Positions 25,557-34,674 of a DNA stretch of 64,000 nucleotides are shown one piece after another. Origin of the DNA: Magnetovibrio sp. (GTDB lineage Bacteria; Pseudomonadota; Alphaproteobacteria; Rhodospirillales; Casp-alpha2); the NCBI GenBank assembly GCA_002690705.1, contig NZFO01000008.1, positions 61,252 to 125,251 on the forward strand. The letters are read 5' to 3'. The notes under the pieces were generated by a model. The model was not told the origin of the DNA. It saw only the letters and a list, made by a program, of their open reading frames with translations, and did no database searches. Every line of letters begins with the position of its first letter. Position 1 is the stretch's first letter. Position numbers and translations under genes: made by a program.

Positions 25557-26774
25557 ATGACAAGGCAGACTGGTAGAATGAAGTACCAAATAAAACGGGT
25601 TATGGCCGTAGGCGCAGCCCTGATGATCTCGGCGTGTTCGTTCTACGAAGATTCGCTTTGGCCATCTCTCACTGGCGACGACCCTACCGGGAATGAAAAT
25701 GAACAGAAAGAGCAGGCCGTATCTCCCTCAACCGAAACCCAAAAGGCGCAAAGTCCACGTAATGCATCTGCGCAACCAGAGAGATCTATAATAGAGGTTG
25801 GCCAGCCAGCTCTGGGCACTGGCAACTTCGTTCCAACAGGCGTTACCCCCGGTCAGTCGACCGGCACCTTTGTTGGTGCCAAAGTTAAAGAACTCCGCAG
25901 TGAACTTCAACGTTTACAGGGCAACATATCTCAGCAGAACGGTGAACTTCAGAAGCTGCGTAGCCAGCTGGTTAGTAATTCTCGCCGCTACCACGGCACC
26001 ATTGCTGCGGTTAATGCGCGTTTGCAAGTTGGAACTACGCCTGGGAATCCAATACTAATTCAGCAGTTTAAAAGTGCACAGACGGATCTAAATCGCTTGG
26101 CGCAAGATGTGGCAACCATGAACACACTCGCTAATGCCATCGGTTCTAGTTCAACTATGTCGGCGTTCCTATCCGAATCTGCAAAGTCTGCACTTACTAT
26201 CTCTGGTGCTGTCGATGAAGATCATCAACAGCTTGCGATCCTCGAAGACGAGGTCAACCGCACGGATGTTTTAATTGATCGCCTATCTAAGGAGGTCGCC
26301 GGTGATGTCCGTCGTCAGACTAACTATGTCACCACAGAACAGGCTAATTTAAACCTCACGTCGGCGGGTATTAAGTCAGGGGAAATCTACGGGGGAAGCT
26401 TATTGAATGTAGCGATGGCATCAGCCAGCGGGGGACTTCAAGTATCCGCTGGGCCACCTCGAACGACAAAAAACAGACGCCCATTAGTGGTAATTCGCTT
26501 TGACCGCAACGACGTTAAATATCAACGAGTGCTGTATAATGCAGTCAGCCGAGTCCTTGAAAAGCGCGCGGATGCTGTCTTCGATCTTGTTGCCGTAGCG
26601 CCTGACTCGGGTGGAAAAGCACGTGTCGCCCTCAATTCCAATAAAGCTCGCCGCCAAGCTGAGGGAGTTCTTCGTTCTCTTATTGAAATGGGCTTGCCCC
26701 CAGCACGGGTCGCAATTGCAGCCAAAACATCGAGTGGGACGAGGATCAATGAGGTTCACCTCTACATTCGCTAA
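25557..26774 (+). CDS. outer-membrane lipoprotein with coiled coil, uncharacterised
   Basis: A 405-residue protein not recognised as a named family. A type II signal peptide is clear: MKYQIKRVMAVGAALMISAC, with the lipobox cysteine in ISAC near residue 27 counting from ATG 25557. ATG 25578 is an equally good start. A Ser/Pro/Gln-rich low-complexity linker follows (about 40-100), then a coiled coil (KVKELRSELQRLQGNISQQN onward, about 110-150) and a second helical stretch to about 260. The final 100 residues (PLVVIRFDRNDVKYQRVLYN, with a KARRQAEGVLRSLIEMGLPPAR-like helix) resemble the OmpA-like peptidoglycan-binding arrangement but lack its exact motif. It probably tethers or spans between outer membrane and wall. 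Confidence 0.75.
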   Translation: MTRQTGRMKYQIKRVMAVGAALMISACSFYEDSLWPSLTGDDPTGNENEQKEQAVSPSTETQKAQSPRNASAQPERSIIEVGQPALGTGNFVPTGVTPGQSTGTFVGAKVKELRSELQRLQGNISQQNGELQKLRSQLVSNSRRYHGTIAAVNARLQVGTTPGNPILIQQFKSAQTDLNRLAQDVATMNTLANAIGSSSTMSAFLSESAKSALTISGAVDEDHQQLAILEDEVNRTDVLIDRLSKEVAGDVRRQTNYVTTEQANLNLTSAGIKSGEIYGGSLLNVAMASASGGLQVSAGPPRTTKNRRPLVVIRFDRNDVKYQRVLYNAVSRVLEKRADAVFDLVAVAPDSGGKARVALNSNKARRQAEGVLRSLIEMGLPPARVAIAAKTSSGTRINEVHLYIR

Positions 26775-26854
26775 CTATAGGATTTAGCAACGCGGCGTAA
26801 TTTTCGTGTACTAAGTGGCATTGCCCAAACTTCCTAGGTGAGCTTAAATTACGC

Positions 26855-27313
26855 ATGGTTCACGTGCTTAACACCCCCACTCGTCTAATCAACTGGGAAG
26901 AATTCCACCGCGACGCAAAAAACCTCGCTCAGAGGTTGCTTGCGCTTGGCCCTTGGACGGGTGTTGTCGCGCTTACGCGGGGAGGTTTAGTCCCAACTGC
27001 AATAATTGCACGTGAATTAGACATAAGGGCCGTTGATACGCTGTGCATATCAAGCTATGCCGGGCAGGTCCAAAAAGATATTGAAATAATCAAAAAGCCC
27101 GTAAGCATTGGGGCCAGCGGCGGCCAGGGTTGGCTGATCATCGATGACCTAGTTGATACGGGAATAACAGCCCAAGCTGCTCGCGCAATTTTACCGCACG
27201 CGCATTTCGCTGCGGTTTATGCAAAGCCCAATGGACTAGATTACGTGGATGTATATGCTAACGATATTGAGCAACACGTTTGGATATTTTTTCCTTGGGA
27301 TATTGAGCCATAA
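26855..27313 (+). CDS. gpt: xanthine-guanine phosphoribosyltransferase
   Basis: Purine salvage enzyme that joins xanthine or guanine to PRPP, 152 residues, usual length. The PRPP-binding loop WLIIDDLVDTGITAQAAR is at about 91-108 and the GGLVPTAIIARELDI segment at about 43-57. It ends VWIFFPWDIEP, the C-terminal signature of bacterial XGPRT. Start ATG 26855 gives MVHVLNTPTRLINWEEFHRD, as in relatives. It follows the lipoprotein gene by 80 bases on the same strand and may share its transcript. Confidence 0.92.
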   Translation: MVHVLNTPTRLINWEEFHRDAKNLAQRLLALGPWTGVVALTRGGLVPTAIIARELDIRAVDTLCISSYAGQVQKDIEIIKKPVSIGASGGQGWLIIDDLVDTGITAQAARAILPHAHFAAVYAKPNGLDYVDVYANDIEQHVWIFFPWDIEP

Positions 27314-27514
27314 TATATTTCGCCAATAACAGAACCCAAATTATAAACTGTGGTCTCTATACTCTTTGTTTGATCTAAATTTTATCTGCCATTTTCTTCA
27401 CCTGAGAGCCAATGATTCTAATTTAAAAGCGAACGAGGTAGAAGAATTACTAGCTTACCCCCCCCCTTTTAAATCAGTCCCGCACATTCGTGCAAATAGT
27501 GATTGGAGCCTTTG

Positions 27515-28312
27515 ATGCCTCAAACCTACATAATACATGCGCTAAAATACGCACATCACCCAAGAACAGCATCCGATAATTTCATAGGTCCAACGGATTT
27601 TCATGAAACTTCAATGCCTCTAGATTATTTCGTCTGGGCTATAACATCTGGCAAAGATACGTTTTTAGTCGACACAGGTTTCAATGCAGAAATAGCTGCT
27701 AAGCGGGGCCGCACCATGCTACGTTGCCCTTCACTCAGTTTGGCCGATATAGGCATCGATGCAAAGCACATTAAGGACGTCATTATTACTCACATGCATT
27801 ACGACCATGTCGGCAATTTTGATCTTTTCCCGTCTGCTAGCTTTCATCTTCAAGACCGCGAGATGACTTTCGCTACAGGACGATCAATGGTCACCTCATT
27901 TTTCAATGCCGCGTACAACGTCGATGATGTCGTTGGGATGGTTCGTAAGGTTTATGCGGGTCGGGTAATTTTTCATAATGGTGACGCGGAATTAGCATCT
28001 GGACTATCTCTACATCATGTCGGAGGACACACCGACGGCCTTATGGTAGTGCGTGTATGGACTGAGCGAGGTTGGGTGGTGCTAGCGTCAGACGCAAGTC
28101 ACCTCTACGCCAACATGAATAACGTCAATCCATTCCCAATTGTATACCACGCGGGCAAAATGGTTGAGGGCTACAAGAGACTGAAAGAGCTCGCTGATAG
28201 CTCACAGCATATCATTCCCGGCCACGACCCACTGGTACTTAAACTCTATCCCCCTTCATCCCCTCAACTCAGAGGAATGGCAGCGCGTGTGGATCTTGAA
28301 CCTGAGTATTAA
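27515..28312 (+). CDS. metallo-beta-lactamase-fold hydrolase (AHL-lactonase-like)
   Basis: MBL-fold protein of 265 residues from ATG 27515, preceded by GGAG six bases upstream; a TTG at 27503 is also in frame. The dinuclear-metal motif THMHYDHVGNF is at about 100-110, with the later ligands in HHVGGHTDG and ASDASHLY. The open N-terminal segment (MPLDYFVWAI, FLVDTGFNAEIA) matches the N-acyl-homoserine-lactone lactonase branch. Many marine members act on other lactones or esters, so quorum quenching is a possibility only. It stands alone between gpt and panC (which is on the other strand). Confidence 0.85.
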   Translation: MPQTYIIHALKYAHHPRTASDNFIGPTDFHETSMPLDYFVWAITSGKDTFLVDTGFNAEIAAKRGRTMLRCPSLSLADIGIDAKHIKDVIITHMHYDHVGNFDLFPSASFHLQDREMTFATGRSMVTSFFNAAYNVDDVVGMVRKVYAGRVIFHNGDAELASGLSLHHVGGHTDGLMVVRVWTERGWVVLASDASHLYANMNNVNPFPIVYHAGKMVEGYKRLKELADSSQHIIPGHDPLVLKLYPPSSPQLRGMAARVDLEPEY

Positions 28313-28435
28313 TTGGAGCAGATCTCTGAACACAAAGGTTGGAATATTGCTTTTCTCTTAAGTACGAGGCTGCAGATACCTATTAAAATGTTGCAATTTG
28401 TATTTAAGGGACCCATTCCACCGGATATCACGTGT

Positions 28436-29299
28436 TCAAAAAGATTGCGCCCTTACTACTGGAACGTTGTCAATCAAACGAGTCTTGCCTAGCCTAGCCG
28501 CACCGAGGACCCTACCGAAGTCGCTCTCTATACCACTTTCCCCCCACGGAAGTAGAGTGTCTGCATTACATACAGTGATATAATCAACCTCAGAGAAATC
28601 ACTATTAATTAAGCGCTTAATCGCTAATTGAATGGCCTCGGGATAATCTCCTCCATTTTCGACTACCAAAGCCACATCTTTCAAGGTTTCAAATAATGCC
28701 GGCGCCCGAGTGCGGTCCTCATCAGTCAAATAAATATTTCTAGATGACAATGCCAGCCCATCCTTTTCACGAACTGTCAACCCACCAATAATCTTAACCG
28801 GAATATTTAGGTCACGAACTAGAGAACGAATTACACATAATTGCTGGTAGTCCTTTTCGCCAAAAATCGCAATATTGGGTAATATTTGCATCAATAACTT
28901 GGTCACAATTGTGGCAACGCCAGAAAAAAAATGCGGGCGGAATTTCCCTTCCAAGATTCCACTTAGTCCCTCAACAGTAACACACGTCGAATGCCCAGGC
29001 GGGTACATTACGTCCATCGGCGGAGCAAACATCAACGCTGCGCCAGCGTCCGCAAATTTCTGGGCATCAACAGACTCATTACCGGGATAAATCTCAAAAT
29101 CTTCATTTACAGCGAACTGTTTGGGATTGACAAACAAGGTGCCAATCACACGGTCTGTATGCATAGCCGCGGTTCGAACAAGTGAAATATGACCCTCATG
29201 AAGCCCCCCCATGGTCGGCACCGCACCGACGCTTAGGCCCTGAGCGCGCCACCCATCGATATGAGCTCGAAGTTCCGAAATTGTACGAACAGTCTTCAT
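28436..29299 (-). CDS. panC: pantothenate synthetase
   Basis: Joins pantoate and beta-alanine with ATP, 287 residues from ATG 29299 (an in-frame GTG lies two codons earlier). It shows GAVPTMGGLHEGHISLVR (HxGH, nucleotide site), FVNPKQF, the second nucleotide motif IFGEKDYQQLCVIRSLVRDL, and the KMSKS-like REKDGLALSSRN. All are in place, so it should be active. The usual partner panB is not adjacent; a PanB-like gene at 56318 lacks the metal ligands and is unlikely to replace it. Confidence 0.93.
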   Translation of the reverse strand: MKTVRTISELRAHIDGWRAQGLSVGAVPTMGGLHEGHISLVRTAAMHTDRVIGTLFVNPKQFAVNEDFEIYPGNESVDAQKFADAGAALMFAPPMDVMYPPGHSTCVTVEGLSGILEGKFRPHFFSGVATIVTKLLMQILPNIAIFGEKDYQQLCVIRSLVRDLNIPVKIIGGLTVREKDGLALSSRNIYLTDEDRTRAPALFETLKDVALVVENGGDYPEAIQLAIKRLINSDFSEVDYITVCNADTLLPWGESGIESDFGRVLGAARLGKTRLIDNVPVVRAQSF

Positions 29300-29746
29300 C
29301 GCCACAAAAATATAACTGAATTAGCCTAACGCTCAATACCGAAACACTGCTCAAACGCGAGGAACCAGCCCTTATCCTCGTGCAGATCACCCTTAATCAT
29401 TATTTGTGTTAAAACCACAGAGGCGTTGTCCGCAAATTTCACCCTAATGGTCCCTCTCGTGATAAATCTTACGCGCAAATAGACCAGCTTTTCGGTAGAA
29501 TCCCAATCAAAGGCTATAGTTCTGTTTTCTGCCGTGACGATATATGGTCTGCCTAGATGGCTAATCGATCAAAACTGAACAAGGGCGCCCTCAAAACCCC
29601 CGTGGCCAATACTGATAAGTACCGACGAGCTTTACCCTTTATCAAAAAATATTACTCCAATTTGGGAGTCCACATTCTGAGAAAAATGCTTAATTTATGT
29701 GCTATATACGCCATCCAATTAATATCATTCATTTGTTGGGTCAGTC
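29300..29746. other. 450-base region with an 80-codon frame lacking a normal start
   Basis: On the minus strand, 29326-29568 is open for 80 codons and reads like protein: after a few residues comes TAENRTIAFDWDSTEKLVYL, and the end is GWFLAFEQCFGIER. No ATG, GTG or TTG is found in its first 30 codons, and a stop sits directly before. It is either a gene that lost its 5' end or one with a rare start. A plus-strand 66-codon frame (29557-29757) overlaps it and I do not trust it. The ggt promoter must lie at the right end. Confidence 0.4.
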
Positions 29747-31462
29747 ATGTTTCGTAAAACTTTAAAACTTTCGTTGATCGCATTAATCACTTTTAATTTT
29801 TTGACGTTCCTCTCTATAACCGGCCATTCAGAAGTTGCAAAAACTTTTTCTCGGCACATGATCAGCGCAGCAAACCCGCTAGCCGCCCGGGCCGGATTAA
29901 ATATTCTTCGGGACGGTGGTAGCGCAGTCGATGCGGCCATTGCCACGCAGTTGGTTTTAGGGCTCGTTGAGCCTCAATCTTCTGGTATAGGTGGTGGAGC
30001 GTTCATGTTACATTTTGACGCCGATTCACAACGGGTCCAGAGTTATGACGGCAGGGAAACCGCCCCGCATTCAGCAAAACCGGACATGTTTATGAGCGGT
30101 GGGAAGCCAATCCCGTTTATGGCTGCAGCAGCGAGTGGCTTGTCGGTAGGTGTTCCGGGAATCATGAGGATGTTAGAGTTGGCACATATGCACCATGGAA
30201 AATTATCTTGGGCAAGGCTATTTAAACCTGCAATAAAATTAGCTGAAAATGGCTTCACACTATCTCCTAGATTGGCACGGATGTTAGCCACCGAGCATAT
30301 CCTTAGGCAGTCACCAGACGCGCGCGGATACTTTTATACGGATGATGGAGGCACGAGAGCTACCGGGACCCTTATTCGTAACAATGCCATGGCAGCGACG
30401 TTGCGCAAATTAGCTAAACAAGGCGCAGACTCTTTTTATACCGGTTCGATTGCTCAGGGCATTGTTAATACTGTTCAGACGGCAGAGAATAATCCCGGCG
30501 GCATGAGCCTTATGGACTTGTCTAACTATCGCGCTGTGGAACGCAAACCCATCTGTTCTCCTTACCGGGAATGGCAGATATGCGGTATGGGACCACCCTC
30601 CTCTGGTGGGTTAGCAGTACTCCAAACACTGGGTATTTTGGAGAAATTCGATTTATCAGCGTTAGGGGTACAATCAGCCGAAGCCGTCCATCTTATTGGT
30701 GAAGCAAGCGCATTGGCTTTTGCCGACCGAAACGCTTACGTTGCTGATGCTGACTTCGTCAGCGTGCCAATTAATGAAATGTTAACGCGGAAATATCTCG
30801 ATCGCCGAGCAGCGCTCATCGCTCCAAATCGGGCTGGCGGAGAACGAAGGCACGGGGGACTGACGAGTGACTCAACTCACAAGTACACACCAACTAACGA
30901 TGACAAGGGATTATCGACCACTCACTTAAGCATTATAGATTCTCAAGGTAATGCCGTGTCAATGACATCTAGTATCGAGACAGTATTTGGGTCGCGGCTA
31001 ATGACTAACGGTTTCATTCTTAATAATCAACTTACCGACTTCTCATTTTATCCCTCGCGAGATGGTAGTCAGGTGGCGAACAGCGCAGCACCCGGCAAGC
31101 GCCCTCGGAGCTCTATGTCTCCAACCATCGTCCTCGACAAACATGGTAAATTTATAATGGCCATTGGGTCTCCGGGCGGATCTAGAATTATTGGCTTTGT
31201 CATTAAAAATCTTATTGCAACCTTAGATTGGAACATGGCCATGCAGGCCGCAATCGATTTGCCAAATTTCCTTAATCGAAATGGTCCCATCGAATTGGAA
31301 CACTTCCCCGAAGTCGAGCCTTTAAAGTTATCTCTAGAAAATAAAGGCCACAGAGTGCGTATTATAAAAAGCGCAAGCGGACTCCACGGTCTTCGGGCCA
31401 TAGCTGGTGGCTTACAGGGTGGCGCCGACAAACGGCGGGAAGGCGTAGTTCTCAGCGATTAA
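29747..31462 (+). CDS. ggt: gamma-glutamyltransferase (glutathione hydrolase)
   Basis: N-terminal-nucleophile hydrolase of 571 residues, exported: signal peptide MFRKTLKLSLIALITFNFLT then a cleavage site near GHSEVA. It cleaves gamma-glutamyl bonds, for example in glutathione. The autoprocessing threonine is in DKGLSTTHLSIIDSQGNAV near residue 390. Other motifs are NPLAARAGLNILRDGGSAVDAA near 45 and the GSPGGSRI oxyanion segment near 480. Length and order are normal, giving a large and small chain after cleavage. It is a single-gene unit in the periplasm, probably for scavenging amino acids. Confidence 0.92.
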   Translation: MFRKTLKLSLIALITFNFLTFLSITGHSEVAKTFSRHMISAANPLAARAGLNILRDGGSAVDAAIATQLVLGLVEPQSSGIGGGAFMLHFDADSQRVQSYDGRETAPHSAKPDMFMSGGKPIPFMAAAASGLSVGVPGIMRMLELAHMHHGKLSWARLFKPAIKLAENGFTLSPRLARMLATEHILRQSPDARGYFYTDDGGTRATGTLIRNNAMAATLRKLAKQGADSFYTGSIAQGIVNTVQTAENNPGGMSLMDLSNYRAVERKPICSPYREWQICGMGPPSSGGLAVLQTLGILEKFDLSALGVQSAEAVHLIGEASALAFADRNAYVADADFVSVPINEMLTRKYLDRRAALIAPNRAGGERRHGGLTSDSTHKYTPTNDDKGLSTTHLSIIDSQGNAVSMTSSIETVFGSRLMTNGFILNNQLTDFSFYPSRDGSQVANSAAPGKRPRSSMSPTIVLDKHGKFIMAIGSPGGSRIIGFVIKNLIATLDWNMAMQAAIDLPNFLNRNGPIELEHFPEVEPLKLSLENKGHRVRIIKSASGLHGLRAIAGGLQGGADKRREGVVLSD

Positions 31463-31536
31463 CCAGTGGCTAAAAACAAAAAATCGTGGGACAGGACAAA
31501 GCATCTTTCCATCTGTCTGTTTCGGATGAATACGCC

Positions 31537-31790
31537 TTATGTAAATGACGAATAATCGTCAAAAAGCCTCTGTTTTTCATCTTCGCCAAGTAGTGCGTCT
31601 AAATAGGGCTTTAATGCCAGCCTTCGAGTCCATTCAGCGATAACATTATTCCCCTCCAAAACTTGGGGAAATACACTATGCTAAATATGAAGTTCTGAAA
31701 CATGCTGCGTCAGCATATTATAATAGATCTCTGGAAGTGATATCAGAGGTAAGCGTAAAGCGTGGCGGATTAGTTGGGATCAACGATTAG
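31537..31790 (-). pseudogene. relic of trans-aconitate 2-methyltransferase (C-terminal part)
   Basis: Reading the minus strand from about 31790 gives LPEIYYNMLTQHVSELHI, an in-frame TAG (31681-31683), then HSVFPQVLEGNNVIAEWTRR, LALKPYLDALLGEDEKQRLF and DDYSSFT before a TAA at 31537. This matches the end of Tam-type methyltransferases (PxxYYxLL, a Trp where the TAG now is, YxxVLxGxxPVxEWxKGTxLRPfLxxL). The methyltransferase domain itself is gone. The surrounding 570 bases between ggt and the flavoprotein gene hold nothing else I recognise. Confidence 0.65.
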
Positions 31791-32034
31791 CCGCGATTAA
31801 TTCACTCATTAACGCATGGTAGGGAGTACAGCCACTACTTTACATTTGAATAGCTCGTTGTCCGCCTAAGCGAAATGTAGGCTCTGCCAACTTCAACTAT
31901 TGCCGCTGAGCCCAATTAGCTATCCAAAAATAATACGGCCTGTGCTTTCACCAGAAATTTGGAATTTTTGTAAAAGCAAACACGATTTCCATTAAACGTA
32001 CTCTGTCCCCACGGTAAAATAGGGTTCCGAATAT

Positions 32035-33468
32035 CTAACCGAATCTCCCTAGGAGTCTGACAATTTTCCGAGTTCGTTCGGAAAACAATAAAGGGCTAAA
32101 AAAACTGCCGGCAGCGCGTTTAGACACCTCCCCAAGTGTTGGATAAGGCGCAATCATCTGAGCAACAGCGCCTACTTTCAGCCTCTGGCTGATTGCCAAT
32201 ACCCAAGTATGGATCAATTCACCGGCATGGGGGCCAACAATGGCAGCACCCAAAATACGCCCGTTTGGTTTTACGATGACTTTTACAAGACCATCGCTTA
32301 CACCCTCCGCCTGGGCCCGGTCGTTCTCGCTAAAGGGCCACCGTAAAACATTAATCTTTTGACCACTTTGTTTTGCGCCGACCTCACTCATGCCAACTTG
32401 TGCCAGTTCCGGCGAAGAAAAAATTACCGATGGAACAGCTCTATAATCAACTTGGGCCGGTATATGAAACAAAATGTTTTTAATTACAACGCCCGCATGG
32501 TAGCCCGCGATATGGGAAAGCTGATAACTGCCCGCAACATCCCCAATGGCAAAGACTTTTTTGTTTGATGTCCGCAAACGGGCGTCAACATTAATACCCC
32601 TCTCCGAATACTTGATTCCCGCTTGCGATAAACCAATACCCTCAACATTGGGGCGGCGGCCAACCGCAACTAATAGACTGTTACCCAAAATTGAAATTGG
32701 CAAGTTGTCTTTTTTTGCGATAACATTGATAGTCTTATCGGTTTTAAATATTTGCTCAATCTGCAAATTTTCATGGATTTTGATACCGTCATTAATCAAA
32801 CTGCGACGCACGATGTCAACTAACTCAGGGTCGTGATCCGATATTATTGTATTTTTTTCAAGCAACTCAACCTGGCATCCCAAATGCCTGTGTGCTTGAG
32901 CTAGTTCCACTCCCGCTGGGCCTCCGCCTATAACAATAAGCTTATCCGGCAAAGTGTTTTGTTGGAATACAGTCTCATTTGTCAGGTAATCAATTGTTTC
33001 GATGCCGGGCAGAGACGGTATAAAGGCCCTCGCCCCGGTTGCTATCACATAGCGCCGGGCGCATATGCGCACGCCATCTGCTTGCACTTGCCGCGGTCCA
33101 ACAAAATAGCCCTCAGCCTGAAGAACTCTCACGCCAAGACCCTCAAAGCGTTCAACCGAATCCATAGGTTCAATCGCGGCTACCGTTCGGCGCACATGAG
33201 CAAATACCTCTGCTGATTTAACCTTGTCAAACGAAGCCTTAATTCCGAAACGTTTAGCAAGTCGCACAGCTTGGGCCGCATGACCTGCAGCCAGCAAGGC
33301 TTTAGACGGAACGCATCCCCCATTTAAGCAATCACCACCCATTTTATTTTTTTCAATGAGAACGGTATCTGCGCCCAGCTGCGATGCGCCAGCAGCAACC
33401 GACAAACCACCGGGCCCTGCACCTATTACGCAAACATCAACGTTCAGCTTTTTAATTTGCTGAGTCAT
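32035..33468 (-). CDS. pyridine nucleotide-disulphide oxidoreductase (dihydrolipoamide dehydrogenase/mercuric reductase-like)
   Basis: FAD flavoprotein of 477 residues. It has the FAD Rossmann motif VIGAGPGGLSVAAG at about 13, the redox-active pair in GGDCLNGGCVPSKAL at about 43-57, the NAD(P) motif VIGGGPAGVELAQ near 176, AIGDVAGSYQLSHIAGYHA near 310, and a C-terminal dimer domain. The usual HxxxxE base of lipoamide dehydrogenase reads HPTxxE-like in relatives, but here it is PYPTLGEVSKRA, as in the mercuric-reductase-like group found beside TVP38 proteins. ATG 33468 with GGAG upstream overlaps the TVP38 gene by 17 bases, so they are co-transcribed. The substrate is unknown. Confidence 0.88.
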   Translation of the reverse strand: MTQQIKKLNVDVCVIGAGPGGLSVAAGASQLGADTVLIEKNKMGGDCLNGGCVPSKALLAAGHAAQAVRLAKRFGIKASFDKVKSAEVFAHVRRTVAAIEPMDSVERFEGLGVRVLQAEGYFVGPRQVQADGVRICARRYVIATGARAFIPSLPGIETIDYLTNETVFQQNTLPDKLIVIGGGPAGVELAQAHRHLGCQVELLEKNTIISDHDPELVDIVRRSLINDGIKIHENLQIEQIFKTDKTINVIAKKDNLPISILGNSLLVAVGRRPNVEGIGLSQAGIKYSERGINVDARLRTSNKKVFAIGDVAGSYQLSHIAGYHAGVVIKNILFHIPAQVDYRAVPSVIFSSPELAQVGMSEVGAKQSGQKINVLRWPFSENDRAQAEGVSDGLVKVIVKPNGRILGAAIVGPHAGELIHTWVLAISQRLKVGAVAQMIAPYPTLGEVSKRAAGSFFSPLLFSERTRKIVRLLGRFG

Positions 33469-34231
33469 TTCTATTGGCTCCTAATTTGCGCACTTTTTTC
33501 AGCTTTCCGTTTTTATAGAAAATTGGGAGAAGTGCGAGAAAACCCAAGGCTAAGAGAGGTCCAACTAACTCCAACAAACCATAGGTATTTGCAAAATTTA
33601 ATGGTGCACCAGAATCAAACAAAGAACCTAAACCGTTGCCAACGCTACAATATATTGCGCTTCCCGGTATAATACCCACGAACGTGCCTATGAAATATGT
33701 CTGCAATGGTACCCGGAAAAAAGCTGGAGCCACGTTGACGAACCAGAAGGGGAAAACGGGGACAAGCCGCAAGAATAGTATATAACTTAGGGCGTTTTTA
33801 TTAAATTTTTCCGCCATTTCTTTTGTTTTACTCCCCATTTTAGAATAAAAAAAATCTGAGAGCGTATACCGCGCCAACAAAAAAATTATACTTGCACCAA
33901 AGGTTGCTGAACTGACGACGAGTGCGGTTGCCATTGCAGGGCCAAAGATGAGTCCACCGCCCAGCGTCATCCACAAAGCTCCCGGTAAAGACAATGAGAC
34001 AACGGTAACATAAGCGAGTATAAAGACCACAATAGCCAAACCCCTATTATCTCGGCTCCATTCTAATAAATTTCTGTGATGTTTACTCAGCGCCTCAAAC
34101 GATAAATATTGATCGCCTATGAAGAAATATGAACCAAAGACCCCAGAAAAAAAAATCACTGAAATTGCAGCTTTGACGTTTAAAAAACTTTTACCCGCCC
34201 CCTCAGTAATGTCCGCATCTTTCGTATCCAT
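33452..34231 (-). CDS. TVP38/TMEM64 family membrane protein
   Basis: Inner-membrane protein of 259 residues of the VTT (SNARE-associated, DedA-like) family with about six helices. Typical motifs are SLPGALWMTLGGGLIFGP near 82-99 and LFLRLVPVFPFWFVNVAPA near 150-168, the re-entrant parts of the fold. Start ATG 34231 has TTGGGA before it. The gene overlaps the following flavoprotein gene, a pairing common in alphaproteobacteria and cyanobacteria, suggesting the flavoprotein and the membrane protein act in one redox or lipid process. The function of the pair is not known. Confidence 0.87.
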   Translation of the reverse strand: MDTKDADITEGAGKSFLNVKAAISVIFFSGVFGSYFFIGDQYLSFEALSKHHRNLLEWSRDNRGLAIVVFILAYVTVVSLSLPGALWMTLGGGLIFGPAMATALVVSSATFGASIIFLLARYTLSDFFYSKMGSKTKEMAEKFNKNALSYILFLRLVPVFPFWFVNVAPAFFRVPLQTYFIGTFVGIIPGSAIYCSVGNGLGSLFDSGAPLNFANTYGLLELVGPLLALGFLALLPIFYKNGKLKKVRKLGANRNDSAN

Positions 34232-34435
34232 GATATCCCAATACCTGTAATCGAGATCGAAAAAGTAAGATTGATTTAAGTATGCAATGATATGAGGGGA
34301 TAGCTATACCACATCAAAATCAAGCGTGTTGATTCTTTTATATAAAGCCCCTCTATTAGGTATAGCCAGTAATTCGAGGGAGTTTTTTATTTATTAAGTG
34401 GGCCTTTTTGAAATAAAAAATCGCGAGTGCCGGCG

Positions 34436-34464
34436 TTGACTTAAGACCCGAAAATTCGTATACA
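34436..34464 (+). promoter_or_regulatory. sigma-70-type promoter of the rpmH operon
   Basis: TTGACT, 17 bases, TATACA, located 32 bases before the rpmH start. This is the best-matching vegetative promoter I noticed in the window and stands before a highly expressed ribosomal gene. Confidence 0.7.
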
Positions 34465-34495
34465 ATCTTGAATAGAGGTAGAGTGGAGTAATCTA

Positions 34496-34630
34496 ATGAA
34501 GCGTACTTACCAACCCTCCAGACTAGTCCGTAAACGCCGGCATGGCTTTCGCAGCAGAATGGCCACGGTGGGAGGCCGCCGTGTTCTTTCTGAACGCCGG
34601 CGAAAAGGCCGTAAACGGCTCTCTGCATAA
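34496..34630 (+). CDS. rpmH: 50S ribosomal protein L34
   Basis: A 44-residue, extremely basic protein, the exact family length. The sequence begins [20 protein letters not shown] and ends with the usual GRKRLSA. It is the first gene of the conserved rpmH-rnpA-yidD-yidC-engB block. ATG 34496 has a purine-rich GTGGAG stretch upstream, and a strong promoter lies just before. It is a structural part of the large ribosomal subunit. Confidence 0.97.
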   Translation: MKRTYQPSRLVRKRRHGFRSRMATVGGRRVLSERRRKGRKRLSA

Positions 34631-34674
34631 ACCTCTAAAATCTGCCGGCCAACTTCCAAAGTGGTGTCGCTATC

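Noticed and set aside
29557..29757. A 66-codon plus-strand gene before ggt
   Set aside because: No ribosome site, unremarkable composition, and it overlaps a more protein-like frame on the other strand.
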